A stretch of 64,000 bases of DNA, from assembly GCA_965153355.1 (NCBI GenBank), contig OZ231128.1, positions 49,476,001-49,540,000 of the forward strand. Direction: 5' to 3'. The translations under genes were made by a program, and so were the position numbers. Positions 1 through 11,723 of the stretch are shown here, in pieces. The DNA comes from Flaccisagitta enflata (lineage: Eukaryota; Chaetognatha; Sagittoidea; Aphragmophora). The notes under the pieces are model-generated. The model was not told the origin of the DNA. It was given only the letters and a program-made list of their open reading frames with translations, and searched no databases. How positions within the stretch are numbered: the stretch's first letter is position 1; each line of letters starts with the position of its first letter.

Positions 1-106
1 GCTATAGCTGGGTTTAACTTTATTTCCAACTGGTTAAGCGGCAGACCTACGGTCAAAGAAGAACAAGAGATGGAGACAATTTTCCATAGATGTATGTGGT
101 TGTATA

Positions 107-318
107 ACAAGGCCGGATACACAGCTACCCCAGTCGCGGCCATACTTGAAGTCACTTGATAATTTAGGCAGGAGCATTGAGGCCAAAGACCGCAAAAACC
201 CAAAAAAAGTAAAGTGAGACGGACGGACGGACCAACGGATGGACCGACGGACGGACGGACGGACCGACGGACGGACCGACAAAGCGGGGTGTAGAGTCGC
301 GTAGAACGCGACTAAAAA
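107..318 (+). mobile_element. A-element, GTCGCG subfamily, internal deletion
   Basis: Starts AACAAGGCCGGATAC, contains a GGAC/GACC tract (221-280), and ends in the 19-nt hairpin at 295-313 (arms AGTCGCGT/ACGCGACT, loop AGA) followed by TAAAAA. The motif near the left end is cut short (AGTCGCGGCC), apparently losing GTGCGGGTGGGCAGG seen in other copies. In this annotation '+' means the hairpin end is on the right. No coding capacity; the family name is local to this report. Confidence 0.8.
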
Positions 319-670
319 GATTCTTAGTTCTTACCATATGTTATTTGCATCAATAATTCTCCCGATATAGATTTCGGTTCAAGGAAAGACCTGAATGAGA
401 GCATAAATTTGTAGAAGCATTGTGGAATATTTCAAACATTGCATCTTTATACCCCCATTTGTCCAAACAATTCTTATTTTTCACCTTTTTTGGCAATATT
501 CAGTCACGGCATAGCTCTTCTTGCCCACGGTATCTGCGTTAGCGAGATGCAATTCACAGGGAGGCCCTTCAAACTCCAACCTGTTGCAATGGTACCTTGT
601 GAGTAACTGTGTCGCCGGGCTGTCGGTAACTGTGTGTCGCTGTCCGTCTATCTCTCTTTCTGTCCGTCTG

Positions 671-676
<6 letters not shown>
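319..676. other. unassigned intergenic stretch
   Basis: AT-rich sequence with short A and T runs and no repeat family that I recognise. Nothing coding is visible on either strand. Confidence 0.5.

Positions 677-751
<75 letters not shown>
677..751. repeat. (CT)n then (CA)n microsatellite
   Basis: About 67 bp of perfect CT followed by a short CA tail. The same CT-then-CA polarity recurs at 32.4, 43.0, 43.1 and 63.3 kb. Open frames through it encode only SLSLSL or RERERE. Confidence 0.97.
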
Positions 752-1329
752 CCTGTTAGCATCGGCGTTGGCCCTGACGCATTTTCATGCCCAAGCGCAT
801 TATTGTCTAACAGTACATAAGTTCAAATAAATGAAATGTAGCCATTATATCTAATAGCAACTAAAAAATACTTCGACAAAAGAAAAAAATCAAGAAGAAG
901 AAAAAAAAACTTGAGCTAATCAGGAACTGATAGGAGGAAGAAATGTCAGCAACGGATATTTTTACAGCAACATTTTATGTTCGCTCCACTTATGAATCAT
1001 GAAAAATCGTCAATAAACAGTGGATCATGGGCTGGGCTGAATTCATTACTTGTGTGACACCAATTATTGCAATACATTTTCTGATTTTAGTCTTAAGATG
1101 TACAGAACAAAAAAGTCGAAAACTAAAATTGACCCCAGCCCTACAAGGGTATGAAACTTTTTTCATTCCTTAAGTGAAGGGGTGATACACCTTTTTATGA
1201 AAGAAAAATTTTCTAGTAGGGCTCGACCTGAAAGACGAGGTTTATCCCGGGCTATCAGTAAAGTGACGACTTTGCCGCTTTAGGACAGTAAACTAGGCCC
1301 TCTTAAGGTCTCCCTGTAAAAAAATTGCA
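752..1329. other. unassigned intergenic stretch
   Basis: Unique-looking AT-rich DNA with several A tracts and no ORF of note. It leads into the inverted tandem array. Confidence 0.5.
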
Positions 1330-3550
1330 TGATCGATAGGCCTTCTTAAAATGGCCAAAATCGGTGTTTTTATCAAATGTATTACTGACATTCAAAATTT
1401 TTCCACTAATCTCTCTCAATTCAGTTAGAACTAGGTCAAATATACTCAATGTGAGTATTGGACACTGATGTGGGGGTTATACCAGGCCAAAAACAGGTCA
1501 AAAATAGTCTAAAATGGCCAAAATCGGCACTTTCATCACATAGATCATTGCTATATAGAATTTTTTCGCTAATCTCACTCAATCCAGCCAGAACTAGGCC
1601 AAATATACTAATTGAGAGCTCTAGCCACTGATATGGGGGCCAAAAATAGCCTAAAATGACCAAAATTGGCATTTTTTAAAACAGATCGTTGTTATTTACA
1701 TTTTTTTTTGCTAATCTCACTTAATCCATTCAGAACTAGGTTAAATTGAGAGCTTTGGGCACTGATACGGGGGTCATAACAGGCAAAAAACAGGCCAAAA
1801 ATAACCTAAAATAGCCAAAATTGGCATTTTCTTTAATCTGATCATTGTTATTCAGAATTTTTTCTCTTATCTCACTCACTCCAGTCAGAACTAGAACAAA
1901 TATACACACTGAGAGCTTTGGAATTTGATACTAGGGCCACAACAGGCTAAAAATGGCCTAAAATGGCCAAAATTGATATTTTAGTTTAATAAATTTTAGT
2001 TGTTTGGAATTTTTTTGTAAATCTCATTCAATCCAGTCAGAATATGTACTCATTGAGATCTCTGGACATTGATACCAGGGTCATAGCAGGCCAAAAACAG
2101 GCAAAAAATGACCTCAAATGGCTAAAATTGGCATTTTCATCAAGTAGGTCATTGTCTTAAAGAATGTTTTTGCCAATCTCACTCAGTCTAGTCAGAACTA
2201 GGTCAGATATACTTATCCAGATCTTTGGAAACTGATACCGGGGCGATAATAGGCCTTAAACAGGCCCATTGTTTGCCTGTTTTTAGCCTGTTATGCCCTA
2301 GTATTGATGTCCAAAGTTCTCAATGAGTATATTTGACCTAGTTTTGACTGGATTTGATGAGATTGGTTTGAAAATGCTGAATAAAAGTGATCTGATTGAT
2401 GAAATTGCCAATTTTGACCATCTAAGGTCATTTTTGGCCTGTTTCACGGCCCCGGTATCAATGTCAAAATCTCTTAATGAATGTATTTGTCCTAGTTCTG
2501 ACTGGACATAGTGAGATATACAAAAATTTCACATATTATTATTTTTTTGATAAAAATGTCAATTTTGGCCATTTTATGTTATTATTGGCCTGTCATGGCC
2601 TCAGTATCAATGTTCAAAGATCTTGATAAGTGTATCTGACATAGTTCTGACTGGATTGAGTGAGATTGGCCAAAAAATGATAATTTTGGCCATTAAAGGT
2701 CATTTTTAGCCTGTTTTTGGCCTGGAAGCAGTGTCCAAAAAATTAAATGAGTATAGATATCCTAATCCTGACTGGATTGAGTGAGAATTCCAACCAAGTG
2801 CTTTCACGCTCAAGGAAGAAATCCTGATAATAATGTTTTTTTCACAACTAAAATTTATTAGATTAAAATGTCAATTTTGGCCATTTTAGGCCATTTTTGG
2901 TCTGTTGTGGCCCTATTATCAATTTCCAAAGCTCTCAATGAGTATATTTGATCTAGTTCTGACTGGAGTGAGTGAGATTAGTGAAAAAATTCTGAATAAC
3001 AATGATCAGATTAAAGAAAATGCCAATTTTGGCCATTTTAAGTCATTTTTGGCCTGATAGGACCCCCGTATCAGTGCCCAAAGCTCTCAATGAGTTTATT
3101 TGACCTAGTTCTGAATGGATTAAGTGAGATTAACAAAAAAATTGTGAATAACAACGATCTGTTTATTGAAAATGCTGATTTTGGCCATTATAGGCTATTT
3201 TTGGCCTGTTATGACCCCCGTATCAGTGGCTAAAGCTCTCAATTAGTATACTTGACCTAGTTCTGGCTGGATTGAGTGAGATTAGCAAAAAAATTCTGCA
3301 TAGCATTGATCTATGTGATGAAAATGCCGACTTTGGCCATTTTACACCATTTTTGACCTGTTTTTGGCCTGGTATGACCCCCACATCAGTGTCCAATGCT
3401 CTCATTGAGTATATTTGACCTAGTTCTGACTGAATTGAGTGAGATTAGCAGAAAAATTTTAAATGTCAATGATATATTTGATGAAAATGCCAATTTTGGC
3501 TATTTTAAGCTATTTTTAGCCTGTTTTTGCCTGTTTTTAGCAATTTACAG
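1330..3550. repeat. 2.2 kb inverted tandem array (about 155-bp units)
   Basis: From about 1330 to 2270 a unit containing ATGGCCAAAATTGGCATTTT, CTCACTCAATCCAGTCAGAA and ACTGATACGGGGGTCATAAC recurs six times, at spacings of roughly 140-163 bp. From about 2280 the same unit appears eight times in reverse complement to about 3550. The turning point is near 2270-2290 (AACAGGCCC/TTTGCCTG). Units are diverged from each other. Small ORFs inside (for example 2323-2511) follow the unit and are not conserved. Confidence 0.85.
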
Positions 3551-4157
3551 TTCCTGTTAGGCTGCCACATGCCTGTCAACTGTGTATTCACTTCAGTTCT
3601 TGTTACGTTTGCCTAAAAAACGCAACCAGGTAATAACAGTGAACTCCAAATGGCCAAAAAGTGCATTTTTACCCCAAAAATTGCAAAATAATGGATTTTT
3701 GAAAGGGTGGCCCAAAAGACATTTCAAAATGGAGGTCAGATTCGTGTTCAGCACGGAAAAATATGTCAGAATGATGAAGTTCCAGAACTTTTTGGCAATT
3801 TTTACCCTACACTTTAGTTTCTGCTGTTAAGCTCCCTGATCAAGCTGTTAAGAATAACGACTGATGTTCAATTGCAAGGGGATGGACGGGAAAATTCGTG
3901 CTAGATTTTTTTTTCGACGGTTTTCCCACATGCAGGGGACAATTTGGGAGTGAAATGTGAAAAAATTGGAGGGTGGCAGCTCTTAAATACCTGAAACAGG
4001 TCTCTTCCGCGGGGTGAGCTCCATAACTATCAATCGCACAGAATTCTGCTTGGCGTCATCTGAAAGAGGAGATTTAGCATTTTCTTAGCTAATAATTTCA
4101 TGCGTAGTCCCATTCAGCTCCCAAAATTGACCAACTTCCTCAAACGCCTCATGAGAA
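3551..4157. other. flank of array, possible decayed units
   Basis: Contains phrases resembling the array (AAATGGCCAAAAAGTGCATT near 3648) but no full unit. The rest is AT-rich without recognisable content. Confidence 0.4.
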
Positions 4158-4686
4158 ATAGTCGCAAAAGCGTTAGATGGTCAGCGGTACCCGTGCCCTG
4201 CCTAAGTAGGTTGTGGTTGAAGTTAAGGGGAGAGCAGGGCAGCGGCCCCGAAGGGGTCGATGACCTATGCTTTCACACATATGGGGGATTTTCTCCTTCT
4301 TCTCCTCCTTCTCCTCCTCCTCCTCCGTCCCTTCCCCCTCAAATCCCAGTCTCGAGGCCCAAATTCCAGTCTCGAGGCCCAAATCCCAGTTTTGAGGCCC
4401 ACATCCCAGCCTCAAGGCCCAAATCCTAGCCTCAAGGCCCAAATCTTAGCCTGGAGGCTGAGTTTTGGGCCTCAAGAATAAAATCTGGGCCTCCAGGCAA
4501 AGATTTAGGCCTTGAGGCTAGGATTTGGGCCTTGAGGCTGGGATGTGGGCCTCAAAACTGGGATTTGAGCCTCGAGACTGGAATTTGGTCCTCAAGACTG
4601 GGATTTGAGGGGGGGGACGTAGAAGAAAGAGAGGAGGAAAATATGTGTGAAAGCATAGGTCATCGACCCCTTCGGGGCCGCTGCCC
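4158..4686 (+). mobile_element. B-element, alpha subtype, complete with head
   Basis: Head: ATAGTCGCAAAAGCG, then GGTCAGCGGTACCCG and a GCCCTGC...GCAGGGC stem. Left terminal module at 4237 (GCGGCCCCGAAGGGG, then CTATGCTTTCACACATATG). Interior 20-bp units AAATCCCAGTCTCGAGGCCC run about six times to 4460, then about seven times in reverse complement. The right module at 4640-4686 is the reverse complement of the left. The whole core is a foldback. Translated frames here are repeat-driven. '+' means the head is on the left. Confidence 0.85.
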
Positions 4687-5305
4687 AAAAGGGAAAACAA
4701 TTTTTCTTTGCGGAACTCAAAAAGTCTTCGAATCTTCGAATCTCGACTTTTTTCCAAATAAGAACCTTGTTTATAAGGACATCAAGGCTTCAAAATGCCC
4801 TAACATCAAAAATGTTGATGTTATCTAAGAAGTAGCTATCCCTATCTGTTTTGAAGGCTTCGAAAAAAAAATGATGTTCTTATAAAAAAAATGTACTCAA
4901 TTTTGACGGAATCATTTGACGGAATGGTTGGTGAAACAATCATTGAATTTCTTCAGATATTGCATAAAAAATGCTTAGTCGTCACATCGCCTACCTTCGA
5001 TTCGCACAATAACTTGTACCTCTCAACATGCGTCGTGAGTCACGACTCGTGGTAAAACATAGAATTCTTCTGGTTACTGGTTTCCTTACAGAATTCGTAA
5101 CAATATGTTTCGAATCAGGCAAATAGAATCATTTATTATTCTTTTTTTCAATTTCCATTGATTTTGTGTGGGGACGAAGGCGTGGAAATTGGATATAAAA
5201 AAAATAAGCCACAGAGTCGCAAAAGCGGTGAGACAACCACAGAGCAACGATATCAAAATGTCGCAACAATCGGGGAAAATATCAAGAAAAATGAAAGAAA
5301 TAATA

Positions 5306-5308
<3 letters not shown>
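4687..5308. other. unassigned intergenic stretch
   Basis: Plain AT-rich DNA with A runs at about 4863 and 4885. No gene and no known repeat recognised. Confidence 0.5.

Positions 5309-5390
<82 letters not shown>
5309..5390. repeat. (GA)n microsatellite
   Basis: About 82 bp of uninterrupted GA, followed by a few CAGA units. Confidence 0.97.
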
Positions 5391-5395
<5 letters not shown>

Positions 5396-5503
5396 TGACA
5401 GACAGAGAGACTTAACAACAAAGAAAGTTGATCAGGATAAAAATTCAATTAATTCGAATGGAAAAAGAAATCAACACCTTTATGTAAAATATGTTTTCTT
5501 TTC

Positions 5504-5660
5504 TTTTTAGTTGCGGACACGCAACTCTATAAGAGGCTTTGTCCGTCCGTCCGTCCGTCCGTCGGTCCGTCGGTGAGCACGAGTCGAAAAGTGTGAAAAC
5601 GCGCATTTCCGCTCCTGCCCACCCGTCCGCAACTGGTGGCCGTGTATCCGGCCTTGTTTT
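5504..5660 (-). mobile_element. A-element, GTTGCG subfamily
   Basis: Hairpin end on the left: TTTTTAGTTGCGGACACGCA, then CTCTATAAGAGGCTTTGTCC and a short (CCGT)n tract. The opposite end reads CCCACCCGTCCGCAACTGG, then CCGTGTATCCGGCCTTGTT. The 10-mer GTCCGCAACT at 5625-5634 is the reverse complement of AGTTGCGGAC in its own hairpin. Confidence 0.85.
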
Positions 5661-5819
5661 GTTGAGAAAGAGGGTATTTCAATGAGCTCGAAGCTGAACA
5701 AAAATACCAGGCGCACGACTTTTTTTCTCTTATAAATTCCGTCGGTTTTTATCAATTGGAATGTGTCAAACGCATCGGCTCCACGGCTTCATCCACACCA
5801 CTCTGGCACTCTCCTACAC

Positions 5820-6392
5820 TGTTGCCCTGTTTTGTCCACTATTGGCTTACTTTTGTCCACTGTTGCCTTGCTTTTGTCCACTGTTGCGCTGCTTTTTTCC
5901 CCTGTTGCACCACTTTTGTCCACTGTTTCGCTGCTTTTGTCAACTGTTACCCTGTTTTGTTCACTGTTGCCCTACTTTTGTCCACTGTTGCCCTACTTTT
6001 GTCCACTGTTTCGCTGCTTTTGTCCACTGTTGCCGTGTTTTGTCCACTGTTGCGCTGCTTTTGTCCACTGTTTACCTACTTTTGTCCGCTGTTGCGCTGC
6101 TTTTGTCCACTGTTGCCCTACTTTTGTCCACTGTTGCCCTACTTTTGTCCACTGTTTCGCTGCTTTTGTCCACTGTTGCCCTGTTTTGTTCACTGTTGCC
6201 CTACTTTTGTCCACTGTTGCCCTACTTTTGTCCACTGTTTCGCTGCTTTTGTCCACTGTTGCCCTGTTTTGTCCACTGTTGCCCTGTTTTGTCCACTGTT
6301 GCCCTTCTTTTGTCCACTGTTGCCCTACTTTTGTCCACTGTTGCGATGCTTTTGTCCACTGTTGCCCTACTTTTGTCCACTTTGCCCCTTGG
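5820..6392. repeat. 21-bp minisatellite
   Basis: About 27 copies of a unit close to TTTTGTCCACTGTTGCCCTAC, with recurrent variants (TTTCGCTGC, TTGCGCTGC and CCTGTTTTG with one base fewer). The unit is a multiple of three and lacks stops, so three overlapping plus-strand frames (5756-6436, 5761-6399, 5763-6431) and one minus-strand frame stay open. I do not consider them genes. Confidence 0.92.
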
Positions 6393-6418
6393 TTTCTAAC
6401 ATCTGCCAATACAAGCGG

Positions 6419-6600
6419 GTGGAAGCGGTAGTTTGAGCATGGAAGCGGAAGCGGAAGCGGAAGCGCAATTTTGAAATCAAGTGAAAGCGGAAGCGGAAGC
6501 GAAAACTTTTTTTGACGCCTAATGGAAGCGGAAGCGGAAGCGAAAGGACATAATCAAGCGCTTCCGCTTCCGCTTCCGCTTCCGCTTCCGCTTCCACTTC
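6419..6600. repeat. GGAAGC hexamer array with inverted half
   Basis: Imperfect (GGAAGC)n runs at 6441-6465, 6483-6502 and 6523-6543 face a (CGCTTC)n run at 6558-6597. The block can fold into a long hairpin. A related array lies at 7616-7788. Confidence 0.9.
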
Positions 6601-6840
6601 AGATCCTGACAATATGATCATGTCAGTTTTAATGATACTTATTTTAGTGTAATTTATTCATTTTTTAGTTTTTTTTTCTTTTTTTGGTGTTATTATTTTT
6701 CTATATTGCTTTTGTATATTTTTCTTTCATCTGTTTGTCTCTGTTGGTCTATCTTCTTATTCTTCTTTCGCTTTATCTGACTTTTTTCTGTCTGTCTGTA
6801 TATATCTTTCTGTCTGTTTGTCTGTCTTTTGCTCACTCAA

Positions 6841-7235
<395 letters not shown>

Positions 7236-7615
7236 AGTTGATTGGTTCATTGGAGAGGAGCAAAACTCATATACCTTAAGACCTGATTTCATAAATTTTT
7301 GAAAAACAAAAGCAAATAGATGAATAAATATACAAATTCAAGAAAAAAATGATTTCAAAGATTAGTTGAAAGGTATAGAATAAGTAAATAATTAAATGAA
7401 TGAATATATAGATAAATAAATAGATTAATAAAGACAAAATGATTGTTTAAACTCATTGCAATAACTAATGACAGCAAAAAAATTATATTAATATCTATGT
7501 CATTAACATATTTTCTATTATCTTTTATATTTCTTCGTTTTATCCCCTCTCTTTTTTTACATAAGAAAATATTTTCCATAACTTAAATAAATTTCATAGC
7601 GAAATACTCAACAAT
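7236..7615. other. AT-rich intergenic stretch
   Basis: Contains diverged (AAAT/GAATA)n low-complexity sequence at about 7370-7430. No gene visible. Confidence 0.5.
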
Positions 7616-7788
7616 GTGGAAGCGGAAGCGGAAGCGGAAGCGGAAGCGGAAGCGGAAGCGGAAGCGGAAGCAGAAGCGGAAGCTATGCCTTCTAAAAGGG
7701 TGGAAGCGGAAGCAGTAGCGGAAGCTGTCAATTCTCAAATATGCCTTTTGGAAGCGGAAGCGGAAGCGGTCCAAAAATCTACCGCTTC
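7616..7788. repeat. GGAAGC hexamer array
   Basis: (GGAAGC)n at 7617-7685, then separated shorter runs at 7700-7730 and 7750-7770, ending with ACCGCTTCTGC in the opposite sense. Frames read AEAEAE or RFRFRF and are not credible proteins. Confidence 0.9.
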
Positions 7789-8438
7789 TGCATCTCTAGT
7801 TTCAACTGACAATGTCTTTCATGTGGCACTTCCCTCATTCAGCCCAATTTTTTTTTAATTAGCTCAGTGTATCATGATTTGTCATCAGTCATCGTCTCAT
7901 CCACAAATATGAATACAATAAGAATTGATTTTGTTTAGCACACGCGTCGCTAAAACGAAGTCGCTTGACGATTTTTGCCGAACACAAAATAGCCCTAGCC
8001 AAATTTGCCAAATGTGCCAAATGTGATTTTTATCTTGCTCTCCCACACGCAAAAACCGCAAGGAGCACCCTGCTGATCTTCTCACAAACCCATCACTCAT
8101 CCATAATGTTATCTCTCCCCCATTTTGCCCTACGATTGGCAATTGGTATGTTTTCATATCATTCAACCCCCACCCCCACCCCTTCGCTCTTTTGAAATAT
8201 CCTTTTCCCCTTAAAACACTTATGCGCGGGAAAAATCATGTCCTACAACCAGTATCATTCTCTGAAGCACGAAAGAAAATCAATATAATATAGAAAATCA
8301 ATAGAACAACATCTAGAAGCACGAATAGAAATCTCTGGTGCTTGAAAAGCTGAAATTATCGACCCTTCACCCGCCTCCAATCCACCCCACGATATGTGAT
8401 ATGTAATATGTAACATTTATGCTGATAATCCGTTTTTT
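7789..8438. other. unassigned intergenic stretch
   Basis: No repeat family recognised. A 76-codon plus frame and an 89-codon minus frame overlap at 7897-8195 but show no family resemblance. Confidence 0.45.
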
Positions 8439-9005
8439 GGGCAGCGGCCCCAAAGGGCCGATGTCCTGTAGGACACAGGGGGGAATTTCCAGACGTCCGT
8501 CCTTCCGTCCTTCCGTCCTTCCGTCCGTCCTTCCGTCCCTCCCCCCCCCCCCCGAGGACCATTGAGGACCCAAACCAGCACTCTCAGGCCTGTTTTTTGC
8601 CCTCCATGCCCTGAAATAAGCCCTGTTAGACCTTGATATCGCTCTCCAGGCTTCAAATCCACCTGAAATCTGTCCTCCAGGCCTCAAATCTGCCCTCCTG
8701 ACCTCAAATTTGATCTCCGGACCTCAGATCTGCCCTCAAGGCCTCAAATTAGCCCTCCAGACCTCAAATTTGCCCTCCAGACCTCAAATCTTCCCTCATG
8801 ACCTCAAATCTGCCCCAAGACCTCTTTTCAGCCCTCCAGGCCTCAAATCAGCCATCAGTATCTCAGGACGTCTGGAAATTCCCCCCTGTGTCCTACAGGA
8901 CATCGGCCCTTTGGGGCCGCTGCCCTGCTCTCTTTTCACCTCTTCACTGGATCACTCCAAGCAGGGCATCGGGTACCGCTGACCATGTGCGATCCTTGGA
9001 TGACT
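8439..9005 (-). mobile_element. B-element, beta subtype, complete with head on right
   Basis: Left module GGGCAGCGGCCCCAAAGGGC with CCTGTAGGACACAGG, then a (TCCG)n tract (8500-8540) and a C run. Interior units of about 20 bp (CCTCCAGGCCTCAAATCTG type) run 8560-8860. The right module is the inverse, ending CGGCCCTTTGGGGCCGCTGC at about 8922. Outside it lie CCCTGCT...AGCAGGG (37-nt loop), GGTACCGCTGACCATG and GCGATCCTTGGATGACT. The GAA-to-AAA change in the hairpin loop is matched in both arms. Confidence 0.85.
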
Positions 9006-9113
9006 AGTTAAAAACTAACTCCCAGAAACCCAGGTGTAGAAGGGGTGAAAAAAACGTCATAGAGGTGGGGGGTCCTGAGAAATAGGGGCTTAGAAAATGG
9101 GGTTACGCAGTTG

Positions 9114-9140
9114 TTTTTTTTTTTTTTTTTTTTTTTTTTT
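9114..9140. repeat. poly-T tract (27 T)
   Basis: Uninterrupted T run. There is no obvious retroposed body beside it. Confidence 0.9.
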
Positions 9141-10489
9141 CAAAGACAATTCTCCGCGAAATTACAAAACTAATTTTCGTTTCTGGATTTCAATAGGATG
9201 ATAACAAGGATAAAAAGTAAAAAGAAGAAGAAAAGATGGGGTTTTGATAAATTTTGAATCATCCTGCAATCATGAAATATTGTGTGGTTTATATCAGGTT
9301 ACCGTCCCTGAAGAAGAGCGTCATTGCTCGAAATATATGTTTAAGAACAAGAATAGGTTTGACGATGATTCTTCGTTCAGCCGTTCCGCATGAGAATTGG
9401 AATGAGTCCATATATAAGCAGTTTATATAAACAACGCTTCTTTGCCTCTCTAGCCTTTTTCAACTCTAGCATTAATGTCAGACAGACCTACAGTCTGACC
9501 GACAGTTGGAGGGACAGCGTATCCTAAAGAATGCGTTAGGGCCGCTTGAAAAAAAAAAACAAAAAAACTGGTAGTTTGGAAAAATTTGCAATGATCAAAA
9601 GTGTTTGTTACAACAGTTAATGAATCATTAACTAAGATGCAAATAGTGCGTCGGTATCGAACTAACGACCGAAAAAACACCATTTGTGAAGGCACGTACT
9701 CATATGCAAGCACTACATGTCCTTTTTTCGCGAGAGAAAACTGCTTGGCCTCTCATAAGGGATCGCATATGAAGGAGGTTGAGAGGTTTTCCTGAGCCAT
9801 GGAAGCGAGTTGTTCCCCAAGTCGAGATTTGCATAAGACGCAAAACTTGTCGAACTCTGTCAAATGAAGCCTCGCGTAAATCCCCCATGGTTGCACGCTC
9901 GCTTTGGCAAGGAAAAAAGGGAACGCGTTTACGAGTTACAGGTTTATGAAGATTAAACGGGCAGCTTGTACATGCGGGACACGGTACGCCTATCCTGAAT
10001 GTAGGGCACATTGCGTCAAAGTAACATGAATAGATTAAATGGTAATTTTTTTCTTAACTTCAAAATCTAGCCTGATGTATCTTCCTAGATCAAAGACAAT
10101 AGTTACACAAACGATTTATATCTATCTCAAATAACATGTGGATCTTTTGACCGTCAAGCATGAATCATCCTTGTTGCACCATGTAGAAAACCAGGTAAAT
10201 GGCAGAAAATCCCGTTTCAACTCAGGAACCTAGTAAAAATGACAAAATGGCGGGTAAAGTGACACGCCCATAAGGGATTATACAATGCCGTGCATAATGA
10301 AGTGAACTTCATTATATAGAGTACGTAAAGCATGGTCGCAAGGCCATATGACATAATTCATGGTGTGACTGTGCAGATCAGACAATGGATGTTATGGCTT
10401 GAAAAATGATAGGACAGATGAAGGCAAGTGTTAAGGCAAATGACACAATATGTGGTAAGATGCATGGAAGGACAAATTGAATCACCATC
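9141..10489. other. unassigned stretch, no supported gene
   Basis: A 103-codon minus frame (9700-10011) has cysteine-rich wording (PCPACTSCPF) but no recognisable domain or splice context. CCTGAAGAAGAGCGTCATTG at 9309 resembles tails seen near some retrotransposon 3' ends, which is too little for a call. Confidence 0.4.
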
Positions 10490-10582
10490 TTTCCGCATTC
10501 TTTCCGCATTCTTTCCGCATTCTTTCCGCATTCTTTCCGCATTCTTTCCGCATTCTTTCCGCATTTATTTCGCATTCTTTTC
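10490..10582. repeat. 11-bp minisatellite
   Basis: About eight copies of ATTCTTTCCGC, nearly perfect, decaying at the right edge (TTATTTCGCATTC). Confidence 0.93.
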
Positions 10583-11681
10583 CTTTGTAAAGCGATGCCA
10601 ATTAGTCTTTCTCTCTTTCCGCGCCCCAACAACACCATCTTTCAACTCATCCGCCTCACTGGCCCTGTCATGCAACAACGCTATCCTGTCCGCCCTCCTT
10701 TCCCTCAGCCGCAATATCACGCCCATTCGTCGGAGGCGTTGGTGTCACGGCCAAAAACTTGAGAAAGAGTGACGCCCCTGACTTGAGATGGATCTCTCCT
10801 TGACATAGAAAAAAAGAGCGTTGCAAAATTGCACGGCGCGCTAGATTTTGTTGTCTGGCGGAACATTAACCAGCATAGATGATAGGTTATTAATTGAATC
10901 TAGCTCAATGTCCTCTCACAATATTATCAACTTAAGCCAACTAAAATTGGGATTTGAAATAGATAAAACTCTCAAATAGTAAGAAGAAATAAGCATCATT
11001 TGAAGTGTGATTTGACATGTAAGATTGTTATGAATGAGGAATATAAAACATGTTCAAAATTGTTATCTAAGGTCATTGCAAGCGCACTATGCTTTGATTC
11101 CAAAACAAAAACGCCACAAGAACATTCTTGAAGGAGAAAAAGAAATCTTAATGGTTACAGATTGCAGTCTTGTTTCTCTTGCTTTGATTTTGAAGCCATA
11201 ATAGACGTAAAATGAGGACACACAGAATTCACAATAACTTCATTGACAAACCGTCTTCTTTTAGGCAACCTATGGCAATACATTGCGACAATTCCGCATA
11301 AAACGAACAGTCAAACAAACACTCGAAGATGCGAGATTGTCACTTAAAAGAAAAAAAGAAGTGTGAAGCCGTAGAGGGAAGGGGAAAAAGAGGAGGAGAG
11401 CGAGATATATTGCCAAGGCTCTTGAGAATGGCTTAGATTCAACGAGTGCCACAAGCAAGGAGGAACAAAACCGGAGAAACACAGAATAAGAAGGAGAGAG
11501 AGAGACCGAGAGAGAAGGACACATTATACAGACAGAGACACAGACAGACACACCAAAAGAAAAAAAGAGAGAACCAACCAACACCAAGCTTTATCAATGG
11601 AGAGTAAATGTTCTACTGTCAGCAAAAACGTTACGCCGCTTCAGTGCTGGGCCCATTTTTCCGAGTCACTGGGAAAAAAGA
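10583..11681. other. unassigned stretch with purine-rich part
   Basis: 11340-11580 is purine-rich on the plus strand (GAGGAGAGCGAG, AGAGAGAGACC and similar), which opens a 105-codon minus frame. No conserved protein recognised. Confidence 0.45.
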
Positions 11682-11723
11682 AGAGAGAGAGAGAGAGGGA
11701 GAGAGAGAGAGAGAGAGAGAGAG
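11682..11723. repeat. (GA)n microsatellite
   Basis: About 42 bp of GA with one GGGA interruption. Confidence 0.95.

Noticed and set aside
5756-6436. 226-codon protein with a 7-residue repeat (LLSTVAL)
   Set aside because: The 21-bp unit is open in three plus frames and one minus frame at once; frame-shifting unit variants are tolerated, so there is no sign of selection on a frame.
9303-9345. CCTGAAGAAGAGCGTCATTG as a retrotransposon 3' tail
   Set aside because: One short phrase with no reverse-transcriptase frame or poly-A context nearby.
9700-10011. 103-codon minus frame with PCPACTSCPF wording
   Set aside because: Cysteine spacing fits no domain I can name, and there is no splice or conservation support.
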